A stretch of DNA of 64,000 bases from Clostridiales bacterium (GTDB lineage Bacteria > Bacillota > Clostridia > Lachnospirales > Lachnospiraceae). The DNA is taken from positions 1-64,000 of the forward strand of contig JAQYAH010000005.1 in NCBI GenBank assembly GCA_029227635.1, read 5' to 3'. Positions 37,332 to 44,473 of the stretch are shown here, piece after piece. The translations under genes and the position numbers were made by a program. The stretch's first letter is position 1. Each line of letters begins with the position of its first letter. The notes beneath the pieces were generated by a model. It worked only from the letters and a program-made list of their open reading frames with translations. It searched no databases and was not told the DNA's origin.

Positions 37332-37358
37332 TTAGCACTCATTTGACAAGAGTGCTAA
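37332..37358. promoter_or_regulatory. CIRCE operator (HrcA binding site)
   Basis: TTAGCACTC-N9-GAGTGCTAA is present with both 9-base arms identical to the CIRCE consensus. HrcA binds this element and represses heat-shock genes until heat inactivates it. It lies in the gap between htpG (-) and rluF-ligA-clpX (+). The spacer contains TTGACA, the -35 of the + strand promoter. Confidence 0.97.
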
Positions 37359-37372
37359 TAATTTTGTAAAAT
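37343..37372 (+). promoter_or_regulatory. Promoter of the rluF-ligA-clpX operon, embedded in CIRCE
   Basis: A perfect -35 TTGACA lies within the CIRCE spacer. After 18 bases comes TAAAAT with a preceding TG. HrcA bound to CIRCE would cover the -35 directly, so this promoter looks the most obviously repressible in the gap. Confidence 0.7.
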
Positions 37373-37455
37373 AAATAAAAAGAAAATAAAGTTGGTTGTT
37401 ATTATGGTTTAATACTTTATAATTAGTTCTATTACAACCGATAAAGGATATACAG

Positions 37456-38217
37456 ATGACAGAGAAGGAAGCTATTCGTTTAAATAAATACCTGAGTGAC
37501 AGCGGGGTCTGTTCAAGAAGAGAGGCAGATCGGCTTATTGAATCCGGAAGTGTTAAGGTAGACGGAGTAAGAGCTGTCATGGGGATGAAGATATTTCCGA
37601 ATCAGACCGTTATTGTTAAAGGAAAGAAGATCGTACCAAGAGCGGTGAAGGTATTGTTGGCCTACAATAAACCCAGGGGAGTGGTTTGTACCAGCGAGAA
37701 ACGAAAGGGAGTAAGAAATATTGAACAGGCGGTCAACTATAAGGACCGGGTATACCCCATAGGGAGGCTGGATAAGGAGTCAGAGGGACTTATTCTTCTC
37801 ACCAACAACGGTGATATTGTGAATCGTATATTGAGAGGAAGCAATAACCATGACAAGGAGTACATTGTAAAGGTTGACAGGGAGATTACCGAAGACTTCC
37901 TGAAGAGGATGTCAGAGGGTGTTCATATACTTGACACAGTAACCAAGCCCTGTAAGGTCAGCCGGATAGGCAAGTACACATTCCGGATTATTCTCACTCA
38001 GGGACTTAATCGACAGATTCGTCGTATGTGTGAGGTTTTTTCCTACAAGGTTGTTGAACTCAGAAGAGTGAGAATTATGAATATTGAACTTGGAGGACTT
38101 AAAGTCGGGGAGTACAGGGTATTAACCGATCAGGAAATGCAGGAATTGGATCGACTGCTTATTGGTTCCACCAATCTTCCGGCATTTCTAAAAAAGGAAC
38201 AGATTAATGAAGAATAA
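37456..38217 (+). CDS. rluF: 23S rRNA/tRNA pseudouridine synthase, RluF type
   Basis: This enzyme isomerises uridine to pseudouridine in 23S rRNA, and in E. coli RluF also acts on a tRNA. The 253-residue protein has an N-terminal S4 RNA-binding domain (IRLNKYLSDSGVCSRREADRLI) and the RsuA-family catalytic domain with GRLDKESEGL, whose Asp is catalytic. The HDKEYIVKV, TVTKPCKV and QGLNRQIRRMCE segments resemble RluF more than RluB. The ATG at 37456 follows a modest AAAGGA. The gene overlaps ligA by 11 bases. Its promoter is overlapped by CIRCE, an unusual setting for a pseudouridine synthase. Confidence 0.87.
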   Translation: MTEKEAIRLNKYLSDSGVCSRREADRLIESGSVKVDGVRAVMGMKIFPNQTVIVKGKKIVPRAVKVLLAYNKPRGVVCTSEKRKGVRNIEQAVNYKDRVYPIGRLDKESEGLILLTNNGDIVNRILRGSNNHDKEYIVKVDREITEDFLKRMSEGVHILDTVTKPCKVSRIGKYTFRIILTQGLNRQIRRMCEVFSYKVVELRRVRIMNIELGGLKVGEYRVLTDQEMQELDRLLIGSTNLPAFLKKEQINEE

Positions 38218-40177
38218 TTCAGAAACCCAAATTGCAAGAATGAAAGAGCTGAACAGTGTTCTCAATGAGGCATCCAGGGCATACTATCAGGGTGCTGAGG
38301 AGATAATGTCTAACTACGAGTACGACAGACTGTATGACGAGCTCAAAGAACTTGAGATTCAGACGGGAATCGTGCTTGCCTCAAGTCCTACTGTAAAGGT
38401 CGGCTATGAGGTCATAAGTGAACTACCCAAGGAGTCTCATGATAGACCAATGCTTTCACTGGATAAGACTAAGAGTATCGATGAGCTGGAAGGATTTCTG
38501 GGAGAGAACACCGGAATAATATCCTGGAAGCTTGATGGTCTGACTATTGTCCTTACCTATGAACACAACGAACTGGTGAAAGCAGTGACAAGAGGTAATG
38601 GCATTGTTGGTGAGGTTATAACCCCTAATGCCAGGGCTTTTATTAATCTGCCTGGCAGGATACCCTTTGACGGGAAGCTTGTTCTCAGAGGTGAGGCGGT
38701 AATCAGCTATTCGGATTTCAATAGAATAAATGAGAGCATGCCGGAAGCGGAGGCAAAGTATAAGAATCCCAGAAACCTTTGCAGCGGTTCCGTAAGGCAG
38801 AAGAACAGTGCGGTGACAGCTGAACGAAGTGTTCAGTTTCATGCTTTTTCATTGGTAGAAGCAGAGGGAGTTGATTTCGAAAATTCAAGGAACCGACAGT
38901 TTAAGTTTCTGAGAGAACAGGGATTTTCCGTAGTGGAGCATTACTTAGTGAACCGAGACAACTTGAGGGAGAAGGTTGAATTCTTCTCTCATAAGATAGA
39001 GTCCTACGATATACCTTCAGATGGATTGGTGCTCACCTATGAGGATCTTGAGTACAGTGCTTCCCTTGGCACTACAGCAAAGTATCCGAGAGATTCTTTT
39101 GCCTTTAAGTGGCAGGATGAGACAGCAAGAACCTTTATAAAGGAGATAGAGTGGAGTGCTTCCAGAACCGGACTTATTAATCCGGTGGCAATCTTTGATC
39201 CGGTGGAACTCGAAGGGACGACTGTTTCCAGGGCGAGTCTTCACAATCTGAGCATTCTTGAAAGTCTGCAGATAGGTATCGGGGATGAAGTCTCGGTATA
39301 CAAGGCGAATATGATAATTCCTCAGATCGAGGAGAATTATACGAGAAGCAGCAATCTGGAGATTCCGGACAAATGCCCTGTGTGTGGAGGAACCACGAGA
39401 ATCTCCCGGGTGGGGGAAGCCAAGGCACTGTATTGTACCAATGAGGAGTGCCCGGCTAAGAAGATCAAGAGATTCGCTCTCTTTGTCTCAAGGGATGCTA
39501 TGAACATTGCCGGGCTTTCGGAGGCTACTTTGGAGAAGTTTATCTCCGAAGGTTTTATCAGAGAATTCAAGGATCTTTATCATCTGGATCGATATCGTGA
39601 TGAGATCTGCGCTATGGAAGGGTTTGGAGAGAAATCCTATAATAATCTGATAGATGCGATAGAAAAATCCAGGGCGACAACACCTGCCAAAGTGCTCTTT
39701 TCCCTTGGAATTCCCAATGTAGGTCTGGCTACGGCTAAGACGATCCTGAAGGGATTTGGGGGAGACCTTATGCAAGTTCGAAATGCCGGCGTGGAGGAGC
39801 TCTCTCAAATAGAATCCGTTGGCAGTGTTATCGCGGAGGGAATGGTAGATTATTTTTCAAAGGGATACAACAACGAAGTTCTGGATGGGCTCCTCAAAGA
39901 GCTGAACCTTGAGAAAGAGACAGTGTCTGAAGAGTCCCCCATCAAGGATAAGACTTTTGTTATAACGGGAAGTGTGGTACATTTTAAGAATCGGAACGAG
40001 TTGAAATCCCGGATAGAGAGTCTTGCCGGCAAGGTTGCTTCTTCCGTAAGCAAGAACACGGATTTTCTTATCAACAATGACAGCACTTCCGGTTCTTCAA
40101 AGAACAAGAAGGCAGCTGAACTTGGAATCCCCGTAATAACAGAGGAAGAGTTCCTTTCAATGATAAATGAACATTAG
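38207..40177 (+). CDS. ligA: NAD-dependent DNA ligase LigA, divergent type
   Basis: This 656-residue protein has the full LigA layout: Ia domain (YEYDRLYDELKEL), adenylation domain with the nucleophile lysine in SWKLDG (about 108), an OB fold, a four-cysteine zinc site (CPVC..YCTNEECP), helix-hairpin-helix repeats and a C-terminal BRCT domain (DKTFVITGS). Several normally near-invariant positions differ. The usual TRGDGxxGEDVTxN reads TRGNGIVGEVITPN, and NPRNAAAGSLRQ reads NPRNLCSGSVRQ. The catalytic lysine, TRG arginine and GE glutamate remain, so activity is likely. It may be a specialised second ligase, or the only one, of this lineage. It is co-transcribed with rluF and clpX. Confidence 0.88.
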   Translation: MKNNSETQIARMKELNSVLNEASRAYYQGAEEIMSNYEYDRLYDELKELEIQTGIVLASSPTVKVGYEVISELPKESHDRPMLSLDKTKSIDELEGFLGENTGIISWKLDGLTIVLTYEHNELVKAVTRGNGIVGEVITPNARAFINLPGRIPFDGKLVLRGEAVISYSDFNRINESMPEAEAKYKNPRNLCSGSVRQKNSAVTAERSVQFHAFSLVEAEGVDFENSRNRQFKFLREQGFSVVEHYLVNRDNLREKVEFFSHKIESYDIPSDGLVLTYEDLEYSASLGTTAKYPRDSFAFKWQDETARTFIKEIEWSASRTGLINPVAIFDPVELEGTTVSRASLHNLSILESLQIGIGDEVSVYKANMIIPQIEENYTRSSNLEIPDKCPVCGGTTRISRVGEAKALYCTNEECPAKKIKRFALFVSRDAMNIAGLSEATLEKFISEGFIREFKDLYHLDRYRDEICAMEGFGEKSYNNLIDAIEKSRATTPAKVLFSLGIPNVGLATAKTILKGFGGDLMQVRNAGVEELSQIESVGSVIAEGMVDYFSKGYNNEVLDGLLKELNLEKETVSEESPIKDKTFVITGSVVHFKNRNELKSRIESLAGKVASSVSKNTDFLINNDSTSGSSKNKKAAELGIPVITEEEFLSMINEH

Positions 40178-40185
40178 GAGACAGT

Positions 40186-41586
40186 ATGGAAGATAATAAC
40201 AACAGAGAAGAACTTGAAGAAGTGATTAACGACGAACAGTCTGAAGAATACGAGAAGGTGTGTCTTATATGTCACAGACCTGAGAGCAAGGTTGACAGGA
40301 TGATAACGATTCCAAATGGCTTTTGTGTGTGTACGGACTGCCTCCAGAGGAGTTTTGACAGCTTTGATCAGGGAAACATAGACTATTCACAGTTAATGGG
40401 ATATCCGGGATTCAACATGATGGATTTCGGGAATCAGGTTCCCCCGATTCCTCAGAAACAAAGGATCAAGAAGCATGACAAGAAGAAGGAAGAAGAATTT
40501 CAGCTTTCGATGAAGGATATCCCTGCGCCTCACAAACTCAAAGCGAGTCTGGACGAGTATATTGTCGGACAGGACTATGCCAAGAAAGCTATCTCAGTAG
40601 CGGTCTACAATCACTATAAGCGGATTACCTCCGATAAGGGGGATGATATTGAGATCGAGAAGTCTAACATGCTCATGGTCGGTCCCTCGGGAAGCGGTAA
40701 GACCTACATAGTCAAGACATTGGCAAGAATCCTGGATGTGCCTCTGGCTATAACCGACGCCACCTCCTTGACGGAGGCGGGCTATATCGGCGATGACATT
40801 GAAAGTGTAGTCAGTAAGCTGCTTGCTGAGGCGGACAATGATGTGGAGAAAGCTGAGAGAGGTATTATCTTTATTGATGAGATCGATAAGATTGCCAAGA
40901 AGATCAACACCAGCCAGAGAGATGTGAGCGGAGAGTCGGTTCAGCAGGGCATGCTCAAGCTCCTTGAGGGAGCGGAGGTAGAAGTCCCTGTAGGTGCCAG
41001 TTCCAAAAATGCAATGGTGCCCATGGTGACGGTAAATACTAAGAATATTCTTTTCATCTGCGCCGGTGCTTTCCCGGATTTGAATAACATTATTAAAGAG
41101 AGACTCCTGAAGAATTCCTCCATGGGATTCAATTCAGAACTCAAGAACCGGTACGATAATGACAAGAATCTCCAGAAGAAAGTTAAAGTAGAGGACCTGC
41201 GGAAGTTTGGAATGATTCCGGAGTTTCTTGGACGTCTTCCGGTTATTGTGCCTTTGGAATCTCTCACAGAGGAGATGCTTATTAAGATACTCAAAGAGCC
41301 TCGAAATGCGATTCTGAAACAGTATCAGAAGCTTTTGGAACTGGATGAGGTACAGCTTCTTTTTGATGAGAGTGCCTATAGAGCGATTGCACAAAAAGCC
41401 ATGGAGCAGGATACCGGAGCGAGAGCTCTTCGGGCGGTGATAGAAGAGTTCATGCTGGATATCATGTATGAGATTCCTAAGGATGATAATATAGGCAAAG
41501 TCACCATTACCGGAAACTATATAAACGGCACCGGTGGTCCCCAGATTGAGATGAGAGGCTGTCCGGCGCTTGAATGTAAGCAGTGA
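40186..41586 (+). CDS. clpX: ClpX-like AAA+ unfoldase, variant lacking the RKH loop
   Basis: This 466-residue ClpX-family unfoldase has an N-terminal zinc-binding domain (CLICHRP..CVCTDC), then a charged linker. The AAA+ core has Walker A GPSGSGKTY, pore loop EAGYIGDD, Walker B IIFIDEIDK, DVSGESVQQGMLKLLEG and sensor ARAL. The RKH substrate-recognition loop usual in ClpX (GGRKHP) is replaced by GASSKNAMVPM. The ClpP-docking loop has MGF instead of IGF (SSMGFNSEL), and an extra segment before LRKFGMIPEFLGR is present. These changes suggest altered substrate choice while ClpP docking may persist. It lies 8 bases after ligA, under the CIRCE-linked promoter. No clpP is adjacent. Confidence 0.87.
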   Translation: MEDNNNREELEEVINDEQSEEYEKVCLICHRPESKVDRMITIPNGFCVCTDCLQRSFDSFDQGNIDYSQLMGYPGFNMMDFGNQVPPIPQKQRIKKHDKKKEEEFQLSMKDIPAPHKLKASLDEYIVGQDYAKKAISVAVYNHYKRITSDKGDDIEIEKSNMLMVGPSGSGKTYIVKTLARILDVPLAITDATSLTEAGYIGDDIESVVSKLLAEADNDVEKAERGIIFIDEIDKIAKKINTSQRDVSGESVQQGMLKLLEGAEVEVPVGASSKNAMVPMVTVNTKNILFICAGAFPDLNNIIKERLLKNSSMGFNSELKNRYDNDKNLQKKVKVEDLRKFGMIPEFLGRLPVIVPLESLTEEMLIKILKEPRNAILKQYQKLLELDEVQLLFDESAYRAIAQKAMEQDTGARALRAVIEEFMLDIMYEIPKDDNIGKVTITGNYINGTGGPQIEMRGCPALECKQ

Positions 41587-41594
41587 TAAACCGG

Positions 41595-41623
41595 TTTACA
41601 CTCCCTTGTACCCGGAGTATACT
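41595..41623 (+). promoter_or_regulatory. Promoter before the small acidic gene and lspA
   Basis: TTTACA, a 17-base spacer and TATACT form a near-consensus sigma-A promoter directly after the clpX stop. It would start a short transcript leader that carries ACGGAGGTG. Confidence 0.75.
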
Positions 41624-41645
41624 TTATTAAAACGGAGGTGTAGTT

Positions 41646-42089
41646 ATGAGTGAATTTATTGATGAGCTTACCCAGAGAGTTAAAGAAACTATTGACGTTG
41701 TGAGTAAGAAGGCGGACGAGGTAATTACAATTCAGGGGCTTAAGAGTCAGAAGAGAAATGCAAAGCGTGCGATCAAGAATGAGTATGTTGAGCTTGGTAA
41801 ATTAGTTTTTGCCAGATATCAGAAGGGGGAAGCCCTGGATGAGGAGGCAATGGCTCACTGCGAGCAGATCAACGACCAGATGAACTTTATTGAGCAGATT
41901 GATGAAGATATTATCAACATTCAGCTCAAGGATGATATCGATCTTGACGAAGATTTTGATGATGAGGACGATGTAGATGAATCTGACCCTGAGTCTGAGG
42001 AATGTGCTGATGGCTGTGAGGATGAGGAGTCCGAAGCCGAAGAGGTAGAATCATCAGAGGAAACTGATAAGGAATCAGAAAATGCTTAG
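41646..42089 (+). CDS. Small acidic protein of unknown function
   Basis: I do not recognise this 147-residue protein. The N-terminal half is helical and mixed in charge (VKETIDVVSKKADEVITIQGLKSQKR), with a likely coiled coil through residue 95. The last 45 residues are almost all Asp, Glu and Ser (DEDFDDEDDVDESDPESEE). There is no signal peptide or membrane segment. It has its own strong promoter and a GGAGGTG site, and overlaps lspA by 8 bases, so the two are coupled. The layout resembles small clostridial proteins of unknown role, some annotated near envelope genes. Confidence 0.75.
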   Translation: MSEFIDELTQRVKETIDVVSKKADEVITIQGLKSQKRNAKRAIKNEYVELGKLVFARYQKGEALDEEAMAHCEQINDQMNFIEQIDEDIINIQLKDDIDLDEDFDDEDDVDESDPESEECADGCEDEESEAEEVESSEETDKESENA

Positions 42090-42540
42090 CACAGGTTTGT
42101 CCGCTGCCTTTTTGACAGCGGACATTTTTGCAAAAAAATATGTCGAAGATAATTGCTCATTTTCAGAGAGACGGCCGGTTTTGGGAGGCAGAGTAGTCAT
42201 AAGAAAAATGCATAACAAGGGGTTTGCTCTCAACAGAATGGATGACCGGCCGGACACAGTAAGAAATATCAGCTTGATGTTGACAGTTGTGATCGTGATT
42301 TGCTGGTTGTTTGAAATGATCAGAGGAACTTCAGGTTTGCAGCGTATAGGGGTTGCTTTGGCAGCTTTTGGAGCGGTAGGCAACACTATTGATAGAGTGC
42401 GAAGAGGCTATGTGGTAGATTATCTTCAGCTGGCAAAGGGCCCTTCCCGTTTGAGAAATATTGTTTTTAATCTGGCGGACATTATGATCGCTGCAGGGTG
42501 TTTGGCTACTGTGGCGGGAGAAATCTTTTTTGGTAAATAG
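42082..42540 (+). CDS. lspA: Lipoprotein signal peptidase LspA, divergent
   Basis: LspA cuts the signal peptide from diacylglyceryl-modified prolipoproteins in the membrane. This 152-residue protein has four hydrophobic segments and the catalytic motifs in order: GAVGNTIDRVRRGYVVDYL with the first Asp, and FNLADIMIAAG with the second. The first 70 residues diverge strongly from typical LspA, and the extracellular beta-cradle region (RPVLGGRVVIRKMHNKGFALN) is shortened. The start overlaps the preceding acidic gene. The lgt partner lies at 25.1 kb. Confidence 0.85.
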   Translation: MLSTGLSAAFLTADIFAKKYVEDNCSFSERRPVLGGRVVIRKMHNKGFALNRMDDRPDTVRNISLMLTVVIVICWLFEMIRGTSGLQRIGVALAAFGAVGNTIDRVRRGYVVDYLQLAKGPSRLRNIVFNLADIMIAAGCLATVAGEIFFGK

Positions 42541-42563
42541 AACAGAAGTGATTCTTTTAATAA

Positions 42564-42590
42564 TCAGAAGTGCCCGATGGGCACTTCTGA
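42564..42590. terminator. Perfect inverted repeat after lspA
   Basis: TCAGAAGTGCCC and GGGCACTTCTGA form a 12-bp perfect stem with a GAT loop. No clear T-run follows on the + strand, so it may protect the 3' end or help block read-through rather than terminate alone. Confidence 0.55.
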
Positions 42591-42607
42591 GATTGTATGC
42601 AGTCGCA

Positions 42608-42633
42608 AAGGTCCGGGCAAACCCGGACTTTTG
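42608..42633 (+). terminator. Rho-independent terminator of lspA
   Basis: AAAGGTCCGGG and CCCGGACTTTT form a stem with a CAAA loop and a short T-run on the + strand. It is the second hairpin after lspA. Confidence 0.65.
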
Positions 42634-42645
42634 CTCGTTGCTCTT

Positions 42646-42680
42646 ACAAAAAATGGCACCGATCGTATGATCGGTGCCAT
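42646..42680 (-). terminator. Rho-independent terminator of the DUF1015 gene (minus strand)
   Basis: ATGGCACCGATC and GATCGGTGCCAT form a perfect 12-bp stem. Read on the minus strand, it is followed by TTTTTGT, just after the stop of the minus-strand gene. Confidence 0.9.
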
Positions 42681-42697
42681 ACAAGTTTTAAAGAATA

Positions 42698-44005
42698 TTA
42701 GCCAATGTAACGGCTCTCGATGTAGTAACGCTTCTCGTTAGCTTCACCCATGGAGAATGTCTTACGAGGAAGAGCACCATCGCCTGCAACTGCAGGGAAG
42801 AGGTCAGCCTTATCCATTGCAGGAAGCATGAATCCGGCATTGCCTTCTACTGCGGAAAGCTTCTCGATTGCAGCTGTTCCGTGAATGTAGTCGATGTCTG
42901 TGTCCTTGCGTTCCTTAACCATTACGTCAAGTGCGTTCTGGAGAGCACCAACTGCAAGCTTGCTCTTAGGGCCTTCAACGATTACATAACCCTTCTTGTC
43001 GCCTGCAAGGTAAGGAATTACGAAGGAACCTTCGGGAGCACAGCATGAGCAATCTGAGAGGTAAGCCTTCTCATTCTGCTCGTTGAGGAGTTCAACTGTC
43101 TCATTTACAAGATCCATACCACTCTGGCCATTCTTAGCTGTGATCACACGGTGGATAGGTTCGAATACGATACCGTCATCATGTACGTTCTCGATCTCAC
43201 AAAGAGCATAACGTGCAGGATGTGTAGCTTGTTCTTCAGGAGAAAGAGTCTTCTTGAGGTTCTCCCAGTTAGCCTTAGCTGTAGCAAGAGAGTGGTTTCC
43301 GTCACCCATAGCCTGGAAGATTACATGACCTTCACCATATTTCTCAACAGCCTTGTCATAAAGTGCTGAAAGAGCATCCTTCATTCCTTCAAGATCCTTC
43401 TCAGCAATAAATGAACCGGATACATGACCGCCGTCAAGCATAAGGTCTGTGTCATAGATGAGCTCTGAAGGTGCATTTACAAGGGGTTCGATAACACTCT
43501 TGTCAGGATCGTCAATAAGGATAAGGATGTGAGGCATCTCAATGGGAGCGCCTTCGCGGATTCTGAGACGAGGCGGAATACGCTCAACAACTGTTCCCTC
43601 AGTAGCACGGGTAAGTGACTGAGATCCTTTGTTGTAATCATAGCTCTCAAGGTCTGTAGCGATAACAAGACCAAGACGGCTTCTTCCTTCAGCTGTTCTC
43701 TTAACAAGCATGCAGCCGGCAGGGAGCTTTCTCAGGATACCGTTGTCGAGGTAATCTGTCATAGCTTTGCGGATAGCAACGATCTTCTCAGCTTCGCCGG
43801 GCTTGTCCAAATAGAGCTCAGGAAGCATAAGACGAAGTGTAGAGGGAGCATCACCTACGATGGACTCTACTTCATCCCAGTACTCGGGCTCTGAAGTAAA
43901 CTGGTCACAAGCAACTACAGCCCACTTGCTGTAATCTGTTCCCTCAGCAGGAACCATGATTTCGGGAATGTGGAATCCAAATGTTCCCCAATCATATTTA
44001 GACAT
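42698..44005 (-). CDS. DUF1015 family protein
   Basis: This 435-residue cytoplasmic protein belongs to the conserved DUF1015 family, recognised by the QAMGDGNHSLATAKANWE segment, the N-terminal VVACDQFTSEPEYW and HPARYALCEIENVHD. The function is not established. The family is widespread in clostridia and is sometimes found near amino-acid metabolism genes. AAGGAGGAG precedes the ATG. Its promoter region overlaps that of the divergent small gene at 44168, and a 17-base palindrome lies in its leader, so expression is probably regulated. Confidence 0.85.
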   Translation of the reverse strand: MSKYDWGTFGFHIPEIMVPAEGTDYSKWAVVACDQFTSEPEYWDEVESIVGDAPSTLRLMLPELYLDKPGEAEKIVAIRKAMTDYLDNGILRKLPAGCMLVKRTAEGRSRLGLVIATDLESYDYNKGSQSLTRATEGTVVERIPPRLRIREGAPIEMPHILILIDDPDKSVIEPLVNAPSELIYDTDLMLDGGHVSGSFIAEKDLEGMKDALSALYDKAVEKYGEGHVIFQAMGDGNHSLATAKANWENLKKTLSPEEQATHPARYALCEIENVHDDGIVFEPIHRVITAKNGQSGMDLVNETVELLNEQNEKAYLSDCSCCAPEGSFVIPYLAGDKKGYVIVEGPKSKLAVGALQNALDVMVKERKDTDIDYIHGTAAIEKLSAVEGNAGFMLPAMDKADLFPAVAGDGALPRKTFSMGEANEKRYYIESRYIG

Positions 44006-44042
44006 ATTGTCTCCTCCTTGATGTTCTTAATAAATTCTCCTA

Positions 44043-44059
44043 AATGCGTGATACGCATT
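44043..44059. promoter_or_regulatory. 17-base palindrome in the DUF1015 leader
   Basis: AATGCGT-GAT-ACGCATT is a perfect 7-bp inverted repeat between the minus-strand -10 and the ribosome-binding site. It may be a repressor operator or an mRNA hairpin. Confidence 0.45.
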
Positions 44060-44078
44060 CCATATCAAACCAAGATAA

Positions 44079-44107
44079 ATTATAAAAGATAGTGGTTCAA
44101 AAAGCAA
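44079..44107 (-). promoter_or_regulatory. Promoter of the DUF1015 gene (minus strand)
   Basis: A perfect -10 TATAAT on the minus strand (44079-44084) has TTGCTT 17 bases upstream. It overlaps the divergent + strand promoter. Confidence 0.5.
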
Positions 44108-44123
44108 TCTTTTGTGTTATAAT
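44096..44123 (+). promoter_or_regulatory. Promoter of the small gene at 44168
   Basis: TATAAT (44118-44123) with an extended TG motif stands 45 bases before the ATG. The -35 (TTCAAA, 16-base spacing) is weak. Confidence 0.5.
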
Positions 44124-44167
44124 TTAGTGGAATTCAAATTTCAATTCTTTGTAGTAAAGGAGGCACT

Positions 44168-44410
44168 ATGAGATATTTAAAAGACAGCGAAGATATCGAA
44201 TTATTCTGGAACGCCGTTGATTCATGCGAAGGTGATGTTTATCTTTGCTCAGCAGACGGAACAGAAGAGTTTAACCTCAAGTCCGTTCTTTCAAGATACA
44301 TGGCAATCGGCGAGCTTTCTAAGGAACATGGTGATGAGTATGAGATCTTCTGCTCAAACAAAGCAGATGAGATCAAGATGATCAACTTTGTTCGTGAACT
44401 TAAAGAGTAA
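44168..44410 (+). CDS. Small soluble protein of unknown function
   Basis: I do not recognise this 80-residue protein. It is acidic and predicted mixed alpha/beta (DVYLCSADGTEEFNLKSVLSRYM, YEIFCSNKADEIKMINFVREL), with two cysteines in similar LCS/FCS contexts and no membrane segment. AAAGGAGG lies before the ATG, and codon use is like that of the highly expressed aldolase gene that follows 63 bases later. A real gene is supported by the strong ribosome-binding site and a consensus -10. Confidence 0.75.
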   Translation: MRYLKDSEDIELFWNAVDSCEGDVYLCSADGTEEFNLKSVLSRYMAIGELSKEHGDEYEIFCSNKADEIKMINFVRELKE

Positions 44411-44473
44411 TCCTAATCGAGTATTATTTCATCATCAATTGTTAGAAACTATTTTTAATCTCAGGAGGTAGTT

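Noticed and set aside
44411-44473. Separate promoter for fba
   Set aside because: I could not find a -35/-10 pair with acceptable spacing. Co-transcription with the small upstream gene is as likely.
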